64,000 nucleotides of DNA, taken from assembly GCF_000346465.2 (NCBI RefSeq), contig NC_034009.1:632053-696052 (forward strand), written 5' to 3'. A program made the position numbers and the translations under genes. Source of the DNA: Prunus persica. Its lineage: Eukaryota; Streptophyta; Magnoliopsida; Rosales; Rosaceae. The number at the start of each line of letters is the position of its first letter. The first letter of the stretch is position 1. This document shows positions 35,616 through 48,800 of this stretch, piece by piece. Under the pieces are notes generated by a model that was given only the letters and a program-made list of their open reading frames with translations, was not told where the DNA came from and made no database searches.

Positions 35616-35826
35616 TGTAAAAAAAGGAATAGGCTGATGTTTTGATTCAACCAGCATACTTTCTTATTACAACATCAATCATATTTATACAGTGGTGATC
35701 CTAGAATTAAGGAAATCATCAAGGAGCAAATACAAGAAGTCAGCTGTACTACTAAGGCAACAAATATACAGAATCAATTGTAAATCAATCAACCTAAACT
35801 ATAGGGATTTTGGTGATATCTCAACA
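35616..35826 (-). repeat. 5' LTR of the Copia element
   Basis: 211 bp. The minus-strand end is adjacent to the primer-binding site at 35615-35604. It should carry the element's promoter. TTCAT follows at 35827-35831. Confidence 0.95.
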
Positions 35827-36877
35827 TTCATCGATCTATCATCACTAGGTAACCTAGGCTTTGATTCTTAATCTTTAATTAATATCTTGTCAAACTCGGC
35901 TCAAACAACTAAGGTCATTCAACTTGATCGATCTTTTAAGCGTACTGTACATAGTAAAAAGTTGATAGTAAATGTCGCTTTTCCGCTTCAAACTAATGTT
36001 TTCTTAACTACAACCCCTCATCTTAATTTTTTTTTTATGAGAAAACCTAATTTATTGTAAGTAAAACCAAGTGACTAAGATCCAACTCACCAAGTTACCT
36101 AATTAAGCTTAAATTTTGATTTCTTGTGCTTTTCATATTCCAAAAGTACCCATTAAAATTTAATTTGTTGACTACTCACACATTAATTGTTTAAATTTCA
36201 AAATGTTTGGCAGATACAATCTCATGAGTATTAAACTTTCTAGAGTTAAATCTCTCTATGATGCATGCATGCAGGTTGTCAAAAACTCCATGCCACCTTG
36301 TTCATCTGTTGTCCGCAACGAAAAAGAGGAGATACCACAGGAGATCTTCACAACTTCACACAAAGATCTTCGAAAAGAAGGCAGTTATTGGCTCGCCAAA
36401 ACTTCCGAATCATGCTCTGTGGTTGCTGCGCTCATTGCAACAGTTTCATTTGCAACATCAGCAACTGTACCAGGTGGACTAAATGATAAAACTGGTTCAC
36501 CGGTTTTAGAAGACAAGCCAGCATTCAATGCCTTCACCATCTCATCGCTGCTTTCTCTTTGCTTGTCATTAACTGCCCTGGCCCTCTTTTTTTCGATTAT
36601 TACGTCTCGATTCAAAGTAGGAGAATTTTCCATCAGCTTGCCTCGGAAACTTTTGCTGGGTTTAACATCACTCTTCGCATCTATAGCTTCCGCGTTAGTC
36701 TCATTCTGCACAGGGCATACGTTTCTCCTTAATCAACAACTGAGACACGTGGCATATCCACTATATGCAACAACTTGCATTCCGATCACAATATTCGCTC
36801 TTGCCCAACTGCCCCTCTACTATGATCTCGTACAGGGAATCGCCAGAGAGGTTCCACAACAGACCTACATGGAGTAA

Positions 36878-39640
36878 CAAGGACTCGATCATGTATTGGC
36901 TTATTGGCGCTACAAATAGTGTTTGTGTTGTGTGTGTGTATTTTTGTTGTTGAAACAAGTATTGGTTTTAGTGTGGTGTTTGAAATTTGTTTCCAGACTG
37001 GGGTGAGGTTTATGCGTAAGAAGTGTTTTTCCTAATTAAAAAGCAAGTCATATAATGTAAAACCTATTCATTCTAAATAAACTTATTTGAAGAACATATT
37101 TCACTTTGCCCTTGAAAGTTCAAATGACTCATTTCATCCCTTTGATTCAAGTTTGTTGTTCCATTTTGCCCCTTTACAGTTAACTCTATCCAAAATTCTG
37201 TTAAAATTGATAACGTTGTAGGGATATTTTAGTCTTTTTGTATACATGGGTTAAAGATAACAAAAAACAAAATGTCTCCTTCTCCGACCCACCCCACCCA
37301 TCCGAGAGATACTCTCATGCAACGGGGATACCACTTTTTGTTATCCCCGATTAATAAAACAATGACATATGAGATAACTTTTTCACGTGTCATTGAGATA
37401 GCAAAACACAAAACATTGTTATAACCATTACAAAAAAAGATATTCCCCATTCCCGCCGCCACAACCTCAACTTTGACATCCAACCACCACCCAACCATCG
37501 CCTTAGCCAGAGCCACCACCCACCCCTCCCCCTCGGGGTGAATGCATAGAGGGACAAATGGGGTCAAGTGACCCCATGGCAGCCGGCAAATCAACCGTGG
37601 AGGTCTCAAGCGACCACAAGCCTTGCTAGTGTGTGACCCCAAGGCACACACTAGCTGAAAAATGGGGTAAAGTGAGACAAAATGAGTTTCAGGAGATAAA
37701 GTGAGACTTAAATACACTTTCATAGGGTATATCAAAAAATAAGCCTTGGGCTTGTCCAATATAGGTCCTTACAATTTCTATTTTCTAGACATGCGCCCAT
37801 CATTCTATAAATCTATGTGTAAAACCCAATTTCAAACTTAAATGATAAGTAGGATATAAGAGGTCATAGTATTCTTATGTTTTTACATCCTTGCCATCAG
37901 ATTTCATATTTTATTTATAATTTATTCCATGCATTTCATTAACTGCCATAATTGTAATTAAAACTCCCTATTAATAGCATATCAATCACCCCATTTCTTT
38001 TGGTTGCCATTCCCTCTAACATATGGCCCCTTAAAATTGCAAATAAAAAAAATATGTAAATTACATATCCAATAATGTACATATGAAAAATATAAACATA
38101 AATATATACGCATAAAAATATAGATAAATTATTTACCAAAAAAAATTAAAAAAATAGGTCAGTTACTTTGTAATTGAAATCTTCGTACATTTTTCATAAA
38201 TTAAAAATAGGTGCACAATAATTTATAAAAAATAGGTACGTTGTATAATTGAAATTTATGCACATTTTTTATAAATTAAAAATAAGTACATTATTTAGAA
38301 GAAAAAAATAAGTTCATTATGCTAGGTAAATTGTTTTACTAGGTATACATTATTAGAGGGGAAAAAAATAGGTACATTATTTAGAGAAAAAAATAGATAC
38401 AAAATTTAGCGGAAAAAATAGGTTCATTATACTAGGTAAATTGTTTCACTAGGAACATTATTAGAAGAAAAAAAAATAGGTACATTATTTTGAGAGAAAA
38501 AATAGGCTCATTTAAATAAAAAAAATTGGTTTGATAAAAAAAATAATAAAAAGATGACCAAATTATTTTTCATAAAACAAGTAATAAAGAAAAAAAATAA
38601 GTACAATATTTGGAGAAAAACTAGGTAAATTGTTTTACTAGGTACATTATTAGGGGAAAAAAAAATAGGTACATTATTTTGAGGGAAAAAATAGGCTCAT
38701 TAAAAAAATTGTTTTCATAAAACAAACATAAAAATATGATCAAATTATATTTCATAAAACAAGTAATAAAGAAAAAAAAAAAAAGAAGGTACAATATTTG
38801 GAGAAAAAATAGGTTCATTAAAAAAAATATTTTTAAAACAAAACAATAAATAGATTATCAAATTATTTTAATTAGAATATACACTATTATTCATAAAACT
38901 ATAATAAAAAAGAATACTGGTAGTATAATTCATAAAAAGAAAACAACATTAATTTCTAAATTTAATGTTGAATTTAAGTTACTAATACTTTAAATAGATT
39001 ACTAGTGGTAATTCATAGAAGGAAAACACCATTAATTCTAAAATAGATTACTAATATTTTAATGTGGAATTTAATATTTAATTTCAAATAAGTTTCTAAA
39101 TTAGTTCTTACATCCATTACAACTATTTGGAGATCTTTCCAAATTCAACGGGTGTCATTAGTTACACCCCTTATAATACATTAACTTATAAATAGGGGTA
39201 ATTTTGGAATCCCAAAAATACAATAAATCAGATTTTAAGTTATATTAAGTAACTTGCTTAGTTGGATCCTATTCATTGTGTATTATTTGAAAAAATTGGG
39301 TATTTTAAATAAAAAATTAAAGGAAAGAATAGTAGGTGATTTTAAATGAATTTTATGGATATAAGCTCAATTTATTATAAAATATACACTGGGTTGTTTT
39401 TGGGTGGTGGTGTATTTTGGGGTTTTTCTTCATTTCCCCATTTTTTTTAATAAACTGATACAAAATACCATCAATTTTCTTTTCGTGGAAAATAAAAGCG
39501 CACCATTATAGGAAATTTAGTGTTACAGGAGGAGATCATAACAAAATCATAACGTGCTTGAAATCAGTTCATCAGAGTAAATCCGAAGCTCCTACATATA
39601 CAGTAGTGACAAAATCATAACGTGTGATTCGACCGGATTA
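36878..39640. other. Intergenic, AT-rich, with repeat elements
   Basis: No gene supported. About 37090-37720 has inverted similarity at its ends (TTTCACTTTGCCC near 37100; TCTCACTTTATCTCC in reverse complement near 37705), suggesting a non-autonomous DNA element; a 176-codon minus-strand frame inside it has no recognisable domain. 38180-38840 is a degenerate tandem array. The last about 100 bases may include the promoter of the following gene. Confidence 0.45.
38180..38840. repeat. Degenerate AT-rich tandem array (ATAGGTACATTATT)
   Basis: Variants of AAAAATAGGTACATTATTTT recur about ten times, mixed with GGTAAATTGTTTTACTAGG and ATAGGCTCATT blocks. Longer units of about 180 bp seem to be repeated (near 38410-38590 and 38620-38780). 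There is no coding potential. Confidence 0.6.
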
Positions 39641-40273
39641 AGATGAGAGAAGTCGGTGGCAGAAGATGGCGCCGTATCGCCCCCGGGAGCTGCCCGAAGC
39701 GGCCAAGCCTGTCCATTTCCTCAACGCCTTCACCTTCATCCCTTAACGGCACGCAGACTCATTAAAGATAAAACCGTTCTCTCTCATTCCACAAAATTAG
39801 GAAGAAAAAGAAAGTTTCAGAGTGCAAAAATCGTTCACTCAATTCGGTGAGTCAAAATAACTCTCCATAGCTTTCTGTTGCTTGTTGTTACTCCAATCGT
39901 GTTCATGTTTGATTGATATTATTGTTTGCATCTCACTCTCTGTAGTCTATATTATATTATATTGTCTGTTGTTTGTTTGATTTTTTCCTCTTTTTTTTAG
40001 GGTATTAAGAATTGTTTGAATTTTCTTGGAAAGCACTGAAATTTGGAGTTTGATTAGGTCATTTGAATGGTGGTAGATTCAAGATCCAAACCTCTGATAT
40101 ATTTTAATTTCTTTGGTTCATTATTGTTCATTGTGTGCTAAATGATATCGGAAACATACCAAAATTTTTATTTTTATTTTCATTTTCTATTGAATTAGTG
40201 TTTCGGTGTTCGAGCAGAGGTTCAATTGTTTGGTTTGGTTAGCTGCATCAGTGATAAATGATTTTTCAGGAAA

Positions 40274-43200
40274 ATGACATGCCAAATGATACATTCGTGG
40301 AGGTTTAACGAGCTAGTGGGTGCATTTCTTGATCTTGCAATAGCCTATCTTTTACTTTGTGCCGCAGCTGTTGCCTTTTTTACCTCCAAATTTGTGAGTG
40401 TGTTTGGATTGTGTCTGCCATGCCCTTGTGATGGGTTTTTTGGGACCCCCAGGAAAAGTCACTGCTTTCAAAGGCAATTTGCGGATGTCCCATGTGAGAA
40501 AATCTCTGCAGTTCAATGGGCAGTGAAGAGCAAGTTCCCTTTTGATGTACTATGGTCTGAAAACTCAAATATCAATTCTAAGTCCAAGTTCGTAGATGAG
40601 ACATATTATGAGAATGGGCATTTTGAGTTTGAAGGTGAAGCGTCATGTAGCTCATTGTCAGAAAGGAGGTTGCTAGATATGGTTGAGAGTGATTCAGTTG
40701 CCGAGAATGACCAGAGTGTTGAGTTTGGTGTAGCAAACTTGGAAACTGGAAAGGAACAACATTTTGAACTTAAGCCAAAGAAGGTTTCAGGTCGAAGGCC
40801 GAGACTTCGCCGCCGCCGCCGCCGCAGAGGGGGCTCTGTTGATTATGGAAATCCAGTATCAGTTTCATCATATGACGTTTTCTACTCAGATGCAGGGGAC
40901 ATTTCTACATCTCCTTCCAGCATTAGTAAAATGGGGAATGAGGTTACTGAAGTTCTTGTCAATTCAGGAGGTGATAGTCATTTAATCGAAAGCTGACTAT
41001 TGAGTTGTAATGCTGTTTTAGGTTTTCTGGTGCCAATTGCTTTCTTATAATGTACTTCTAAGGCATTGTTTAGAGCCAGTAAATTAATGCTGAATTGCCT
41101 GCGTAGACTTCATAAGTAGTACCTTTTAGAGAGATGACAAAGGGGGAAAACAGTTGGTACTTTTATTTTATTACTAAAACAATATTGTTTATAACAAAGT
41201 GGTTGCCACGTATAGCATGTGAACGAAATGGACATTTATGGTTCCATGCTTTTCTTGATGCCCATGGCAGGAATAATGTGGTAGAATTGAACCTTATGCC
41301 ATTTTTGTTATGTTTTCAAACATTTGAAGAGATATTTGTTACATTTCTTTTTTAGAAACTAACATCTCTTACATTTTTTTTTTTCCAAAAAAGAAACAGT
41401 ATGAGACATTTGCTTCGTAGTAGGAAATTCATAAATATTGAATTGGATCTTAGTTCTAAACTATAGATTTACTCTGAGATATTACCTTTCAAGATTGAGT
41501 TTTGAGGTGTTTTCCTTCAGCCAAATTTCACACATATTTGTGGAAACTATTTTGAAATGATATGTAAGATCTTGCAGACTGATATCATTGCTTTATTTCT
41601 GGACATGTTATGCTAATATTGCCTTCTTTTTGTTCTGTGGATGCTTGTGTACTTTTAGATTGCACTGAAGCTCCTACATATATTAGTTCGCCGGATAGCG
41701 TTTCACGTCCTGAGTTTAAAGAATCTATGGATGAAACTAAACCGACGGGTAAGGATGGATCAGTTGTTGAAGATTCTGGGTGCAATGCAGGAGAGAAGCT
41801 AGGTTTTGACAGTAATGAGACAACTACTGTTAGAGTACTGGAACAGGCTCTTGAAGAAGAGCACGCTACTCGTGCTGCTCTCTATCTTGAACTGGAGAAG
41901 GAGAGAAGTGCTGCTGCTACTGCTGCAGATGAGGCCATGGCCATGATATTGCGCCTGCAAGAGGAGAAGGCATCAATAGAAATGGAGGCAAGGCAATATC
42001 AAAGGATGATAGAGGAAAAATCTGCTTACGATGCTGAGGAAATGAACATTCTCAAAGAGATCTTAGTTAGGAGGGAGAGGGAAAAGCATTTCTTGGTGAA
42101 GGAAGTTGAAGAATTCAGGCAAATATTTTTTGGAGAAGATCAAGTGGATTTTGACATGCATGATGTGGCTACTACACAAGCACAAAAGCCTGCACTGCGT
42201 TCAAGTGAGGATCAGGTACCCATGCTGCAGTGGGCGAGTGAATCCATCACTGAGGAGCCAAAGCTGGAAATGAAACATAGTTCTCCAGATTATGAGGTTC
42301 CATCAACTGAGATAAAAAATCTTACTCTTACTTTTGGAAACGAACTACCAATTCCGGACTTGGAGGGAGATGTTGACTCTTTGAAGCAGGTTGACATGCA
42401 TTTGCATCCAAGCGTTGACAGCCACCCACATTTCTTAGATAGTACTGATGATATCAGTCATGAGTTTCAAGAAAAAGGAGTGGTGTCTATGGATGAGAAA
42501 CCAGTTTCTCAAGGAAAATATGTCCAGAGGCTAGAGGTATATCAACAACACAGCCAGTCACCTAATCCCCAGGGACTGGGTTTGCATAAAAATATTGTAC
42601 CTCCCATTGAGCAGGAACTCAATTTAGCTGGTAGCACTAACATACGTGAAGGGTTGGCTTCAAAGACATCTGGGATTGGTACTGAAAATAGGACTTCTAT
42701 TCTGTACAATAATGATAATATAGACAAGCATGGGAACAACCAGGATGAGGGAAGCAAAGATCCACGTAGCACAGTGTTTAATACACAGGCTGGTGTTCTC
42801 GATGTTCATGTTATTGATGACAAGTCTCATCTGTGTAATGAAATGAGTGCTGAGAAAAGTGAACAGCTACCAGCGAATGCTACCTTAGACATTTCTGGAA
42901 AATGCGATATTCCAACTACAACTGGGTTGAAAACTCAGCGTAAAATCCAGAGAGTTAGTTCAGACACAGCTAGTGTATTGCTAACAATGGGTTGCCCTCG
43001 AGGCAGATCTTTACCTTCTGATATGCGGAGAAATTCCATGTCTGCAATTGATTATGAAAGATTTAAAATTGATAATGAAGTCGAGCGGCTTAGGGAAAGG
43101 TTAAGGATTGTGCAAGAGGGAAGAGAGAAGCTCAACTTCTCAGTGGGGCACAGAGAAAGGGAAAGAATTCAGCTGCAACTTTTGGAAGATATAGCAAGCC

Positions 43201-43973
43201 AGCTTCGAGAGATTCAGCAGTTAACTGAGCCGGGAAAGGCCGAGTGCCAGGCTGGAATGCTGCCTCCACTATCTAAGGTGAATTGTCAGAATTTGCATTC
43301 TTTTCTCTCTGCATTGACTATGTTGTTCCCAATAAATATGTGGCATACATTATTATTTACTATTTTATTTTGTTTACCCTTGTTTCTTCTGTTAACTAGT
43401 ATCTAGTAATATCTTAAATGATATTCGTCTGTGGCATACTTAGCCAGCTGGCTGCATTTATGTTGCTGGCTTTTGTCCAGTTGCTAGAGATTGTAAATTG
43501 TAATTAGCTCTTCTGGTGTAGCATTGTAGGTCTTGCTTATAAGTGCTCTGTTGCAAATTAAAATATTACAAGGGAGTGGTTTGATGATAGATGATGAGAG
43601 GCTGGAGAAAGAGGTGTACCTGCGTAGGTGTTGCTTAATATTGCTTTTTGCTGAAAATTAGAATTGAGGCAAGGGTATCGTTTGATGGTAGCATGGATAA
43701 ATAATGAGAGGCTGGAAAAAGAATGGGTCATTGATGAGGAGTTTTTGTGGACCTTCATGTCATAATTTTTTCTTCTTTTTGCATGTGTTTGTGCGCATAT
43801 GTGAAAAGTTAATCCTTATCATATTATCAGATTACATAGATTTTAGTGATCGCCATTTTACCGTCTCTTTTACATGAATGGCTGTTGCTGACTGCTGAAA
43901 ACTAAATTTTCAGGTTATGTCCAAGAAAAGACGATGGCGAACTTTACCTCTACAAGTGCATAGAAGTACTTAA
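40274..43973 (+). CDS. GTD-binding (DUF593) membrane protein, myosin-binding protein family
   Basis: Three coding exons, 40274-40970, 41659-43277 and 43914-43973, in matching phases, give 791 aa. An intron in the 5' UTR is likely (donor at 39849, acceptor TTTTTCAG ending at 40270), so the leader starts near 39650. Residues about 12-38 form a membrane segment (a GAFLDLAIAYLLLCAAAVAFF stretch without its last residue) followed by a Cys-rich turn. An Arg run (RRPRLRRRRRRR) sits near residue 175. Residues about 290-385 form the GTD-binding coiled coil (EQALEEEHATRAALYLELEK). A second coiled coil lies near 695-760. Members of this family anchor to membranes and dock class XI myosins through the GTD-binding domain, as with FLOURY1 and the MyoB proteins. 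The last exon encodes only 19 residues. Product name is by family; the exact orthologue was not determined. Confidence 0.85.
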
Positions 43974-45884
43974 AAGGGCGGGAGCTGTACTCTCATATAA
44001 GTAACAGAGCTGGGAAGCTGGTAATTTTGATGGGAAGCTGGTTATGTTGACTTTCAGACAATGCAGGGAAGCGCTTTCAGCTTAGCAACACTCCTACCTA
44101 AATGTTTCTTCTGGCTGGTTACCTAGTTTTCACTTGACGCATAAATAGAGAACATCCAATAAGTAATGCAGGATCCCCTTTCATGGGAGTCTGTAACAAA
44201 CAGGAGGTGGCTGGATAATGGTGATTAAAGAATACATTAGTTTCTTCTTGATGGTATAAGATTATGATTTTGGCCATGTTAAAGCACTGTAGGTTCCATT
44301 TGAAAAGTAATATTCCATCATAATAGTTCCCTTTATCTTGGGTCAGCTGGGTGATAGCTTTATTTATAAATGCAAGTGTCCCATGACTAGTTTTTTTCTC
44401 TCCAAAACAAGGCAAAGGCTGCCCCAAGTGTCGAAGCATCAGTTTTGGTTTGTGTTGGGATTTATAATTTGATGCAGAAAACCCTGCTTTTCGTTTTTTT
44501 CAGGAGACGAGAAACAAACAAGGAACCTGTTCGACTTTTATATTTTTCGCTTTTCAGATGGATACTATTTATTTATTTGCCTTCTGCTTTTCAGTTAATT
44601 ACTGTGTAACAGATTGTTTAACGGCTTTTGATGCTATGTATACTGTTGGAAGCCTGCCCGGCCCAGTCCCCACACCACACGACAAACAAAACTTTATAAT
44701 CTCTGATCTGTTGACATCACGAACTTCGTTCAGCAGAAGGTTTTCTTAGGAAACTAACTTGGCCAAGTGATGAATTGATATAGACATATCATGATTTTTA
44801 TTTTTGATAATTGAGGAGGAAGAATCGAACACAACCTTGATGGAGAAGAATACCATCTTAATTATCGGATGAAATACCATCTTAACTATCGGATGAAACT
44901 ATATATCGTTTTAATCACTTGAGTTGCAAGCAAGATATCGGATTGAGCAATATAAACTTTAAAGTATACTGAGTTCTAATAAAAATGAAACTGTGGCATT
45001 ATATTTGGTAAACATTATTTGATAACGTTAATTTGATGAGCCTAGCGACGATCTTAGAAATTGCATTTAATAGGAATAGAAGAACAGGGCTCCAATTACC
45101 AGAGGAGTGCTGCAAATTTCGTCCAACAAGCATTCCATTATAAAAAGGAAAATGCTACATATCCTTGCTTTTTCTCCCTACTTTTATATCCCAACCTATT
45201 TGGCATTTGTTAAGCATTATTATCTCATTGCATTGAAAAAACATGGGGGTGGTGTAGAACCGTAGAACTCAATGAGAGCAAGGATGCCAATGTCCACCGA
45301 TAGCCCGACAATATTTCCAACAAATCCACAGAATAAATAAATCTTGATTTGTCTGGAAAAAAAATATATATAAATCTTGATTTGTGAAGGTCGCAAGTTT
45401 AGCATCTTCCTTAAAGAAAAAAAAAACACCCTCGAATGAAAATCGACCATCTTTGGCAACTCATGGGAACATATAACTGAACCGTTGAACAAAGTAAATA
45501 CAAATTTCTGCACCACTTACCATGAAACAAGTAACGAAATTTGGAAAGCATACTAACTTAAGCTAATACAAGGCAAATTTATAAGTTAAATATAGAAAAC
45601 TATACTCGAAGCAAAAGCTTTGCTTTGATAGAAATAAACAGTCAGTCCTACTTGGTCAAAGAGAATTTAAGCTGTCTTCATTAGCTATCGAGTCTTCCTG
45701 TCTAGGTTAGATTACTACCTAAGCTTTCTTCTTTTTCACCACCTCATTCTCATGCTTCCTCAGATGCATACTCTCATCAGAAAACATCTCCATGTCCACA
45801 ATGCTAGGCACCGACTCCAGCTCCAGCTTCTGCAGATGCCTCTACATCCAGATCCTTCTTTTTGCAGCTATATCATCATCAGAA
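43974..45884. other. Intergenic between convergent genes
   Basis: Contains the 3' UTR of the plus-strand GTD-binding gene and of the minus-strand ARID-HMG gene. No further gene was recognised. Residual Ala/Glu-rich coding sequence directly past the ARID-HMG stop is covered as a finding. Confidence 0.5.
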
Positions 45885-48800
45885 TCACTTATCTGTTTTG
45901 CTAGAATTACTCTCATTGCTCTCATCTGGTGTTTGTGGGGAGTCTCTCGGCTCGGTTTCTTCGATCTTTGCATCGGATTCAACCATGCTTGGATTGACTT
46001 CAGGAAACCGCTGTTGTAGTGGCACTGCATCACTAATGACCTGACCGGCTTTCAACCTCTCCCGGTAATCCTCCATTTCTATTCGATATCGTTCCTTATC
46101 TTTAACGGCTTTCTCCTGATACACCTAAGATTGCAAAAGTGTCAGTGCCTGTTGAAACTGTTTGGACATGATATTGTATGAGTTGAATTCTTATAATAAA
46201 ATTATTGGTCCTTACTGATTTTTCAGACTCCTTCAATTTATTCCAGAGTTCACCAATCATTCTACTTATCTCTCTATCCTTCCCAGGATGAAGTGGCTTC
46301 AGCCTTGCATGCTGTTCTGCAAAGAAAAAGTTATATCCGCTTCTGTTGGGTTTTGGATGAGCAGGATCCCTCCTTTTAATCTCAGATTTCTTCCTTCGGC
46401 GACGACGGTGGACGCCAGGAATAATAGCTGAGGCACTCTCATTTCTGTTAACCAACATGCTATAATTTTGTGGGACTTGTGGAACTCCACGTACTGGGTT
46501 CATTGGAGCCTGATAAAGTACACCTCTTAGCTTCGTTGAGCCTTTGATGACGGTAACAAGATATCCATTTTCAAATTTCCCATCAATAACCCCTGTCACA
46601 GTATCTTCTGATGATGCTGTTGTCCTGGCTGCAACAGGAAATGTTACAGGAGAACTATAAGTTATACATCGTTAGCATTTACCCAAAGAAAATATGTGAA
46701 TCAACCAAAAATCAGTCTTAGTACAATTGAAGTGCAACAAGAATTATAGTTCTGTTTTCATTCTCAGAACATCCCAACAAGCAAAAAGAACTAATGGATA
46801 TAATAAACTCAACGGAAATTTCAGAAAGAGTGGCATTGGGAAGAAAGTTCCATGCAGTACTGAAATGAAACAAAATCATAACACATCTAGTTTCCTACCA
46901 GTTCTGAAGTAAGTCAAAAGCATTCTCCTACAGAGTCCGTATAACTGAAGTGATTTCCTGTTTAAAGTATCCAAAGCTCATTCTCTACTAAGTAAATTAG
47001 AAAGAGGAATATGCAACAAAATCATTTCTTTCAATGCCATATAAGTCTGGGTAGATTGAAGACTTTGTTCATACTGAATTTATGCATAACAGTTTAACTG
47101 CTAGAACAAAATGTGAAATGGAAAATATAAAAAACAATCCTCCAAACCAAAAATTGCTCCAAAGAAAGGTTTCTTCAAAAAAATAAGAGGGGGAGGGGAA
47201 AATAATAAGGAGAAGCACCAAATCAGCAAGACTTTCAAATGCAGTACTAAACAAGCCTCTACAACCCCCCACCCCAATTTTTTTCCACAAAAAAGAAAAG
47301 AAAAGAGAAACTAAGCTTGAAAGAAGAAAATGAAGGAACCTCCAGGTAATTCTGAGTTTATCTGTGTTGGCTGATGCATAGTAGCATGAGCTTCAGCTGC
47401 TTTTCGTTTAGTTCCTCCCCTTGCAGCTGGAACGGCTGTCATTGAAGGGCTGTGAGAATTATCTGCCAAAAAAATTGTTGCGTTATGAAAATGCACTGCT
47501 CCAAAGAACTTATTCAAATGAAAGCTACATGTTCAATGGGCACACCAGAAGAGAGAGGATTCCATGCTTGAGCTTTAAAATAGTAAATTTGTTCATAGTG
47601 GAGAAGCAATGAATTATAATATTTCCGCAACACAAAAGAAGCATTTGTAGCTGTGGATGGAAAGTTGAAAACAGCGGTAACTTCCTTCCATCTTCTATCT
47701 CTAATAATCTGCAAACTCCATTGGACTACAAAATCAGTGAACTATGTAGTACTCCTCTTTGGAGAACAAGAGAAACAATTGTTAAATTAATTAGGCACCC
47801 CTTTCCAACTTTTAAGAAAAGACTAGTCATAAATGTAAAAGTTCACAGTTCTAACTTCCATCTACAGCCTCAAACTATCACATGCAGCCACCAGGTATCA
47901 GAAAAGTAAGTAAATATGAGAAACACAGACTAACATGAAACTTTAGACAGTCTAAACACACATTAAGATTTTCACAAGGATTGAAGCACTTCGACGGATT
48001 GATTACTCATACCATACCCAGAATCAGAATCAGATACAAACAGAGGCCAACACACACACACATGTATGCAGATAAACATATAATAAAAGCAATTATTACA
48101 CAACTCTTAAATCCAGCATGAATATCTTGCACACCATTGACCGTTATAAGATTAATTTATTTTTTTGGTCAAAAGTTATAAGATTAATTTATAAGCAAAC
48201 TAACTGAAAAGGAAAGCACGCGCAAATTCGAATAAGCACATAACCTTTAACTTTCAATGTAATGTATGTAAGGTTTGATGTGACTATTTAAATGTAGAAT
48301 TTCTTACCTTCTCAATACCCCCACGGGAAGTTACCTCCACAAAGAGTCGATGCAAATCTAGCTCTTTTCCTCCTATAATAGGGATCCTACAATTACAACA
48401 GAGACAACGTCAACAGCAGGACAGAAACTCCAGAATTATAAGACAGATAGAGGACAAAAGAGAACACACATGCCCATAATAGGTACTCCACAATGTGCGA
48501 CAAAAGCACAAGCTACTTCTACCTTGCAGGCATGCTACCCTGCCTAGCAATATTATAACACACAAAAGAGTGGTTTTGTCAAAAAGTTTATTGAGACGGT
48601 ACCTATAAATCTACATGACAAATACATAGCTCTAATATTTGTCATGCAAACAACACCTCCCCAGTCCAATGCAAGTCAGCCTTGACTTAAAATTATAAAT
48701 TAAATTTGGAGGTCGTCAACTATATTGGGGAGATATGCTATTGGACACTACTGATCTACATCTACTCCTCCACAACACCACATCAAAGCATTCCGTCTGA

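Larger units (their letters stand above)
30998..35826 (-). mobile_element. Complete Ty1/Copia retrotransposon, 4.83 kb
   Basis: Two 211-bp LTRs (30998-31208 and 35616-35826) begin TGT and end ACA; I found no difference between them base by base. The 5-bp target duplication TTCAT stands at 30993-30997 and 35827-35831. On the minus strand the primer-binding site TGGTATCAGAGC (35615-35604) follows the 5' LTR directly and is complementary to initiator methionine tRNA. A polypurine tract GAGGGGGAG (31217-31209) precedes the 3' LTR. A single uninterrupted gag-pol frame fills the interior. Identical LTRs, a perfect target duplication and an intact frame indicate a recent insertion. It lies antisense in the last intron of ankyrin gene C. 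Confidence 0.95.
28675..36877 (+). pseudogene. Ankyrin-PGG gene C: exon 1 missing, exon 3 broken, split by a Copia element
   Basis: Recognisable exons: 28675-28824 (exon 2), 29333-29442 (exon 3), 29525-29629 (4), 30125-30253 (5), 30415-30971 (6) and 36275-36877 (7, PGG domain). There is no exon 1; the duplication breakpoint falls in intron 1, about 28570-28590, right after gene B's 3' flank. Exon 3 has lost its acceptor (CAGG in A and B is CCGG here), has two extra T and reads TGA in the old frame. The remaining exons are open and in phase, and because exon 3 is symmetric a skipped transcript would stay in frame. Exon 7 differs from A and B more than they differ from each other. Intron 2 has a 45-bp tandem duplication near 29215-29285. 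Intron 6 is stretched to 5.3 kb by an antisense Copia element. Without a promoter or start it is most likely a pseudogene, or else feeds read-through transcripts from gene B. Confidence 0.8.

Noticed and set aside
37229..37759. 176-codon minus-strand frame
   Set aside because: Lies within a repeat-like segment with inverted ends and has no recognisable domain.
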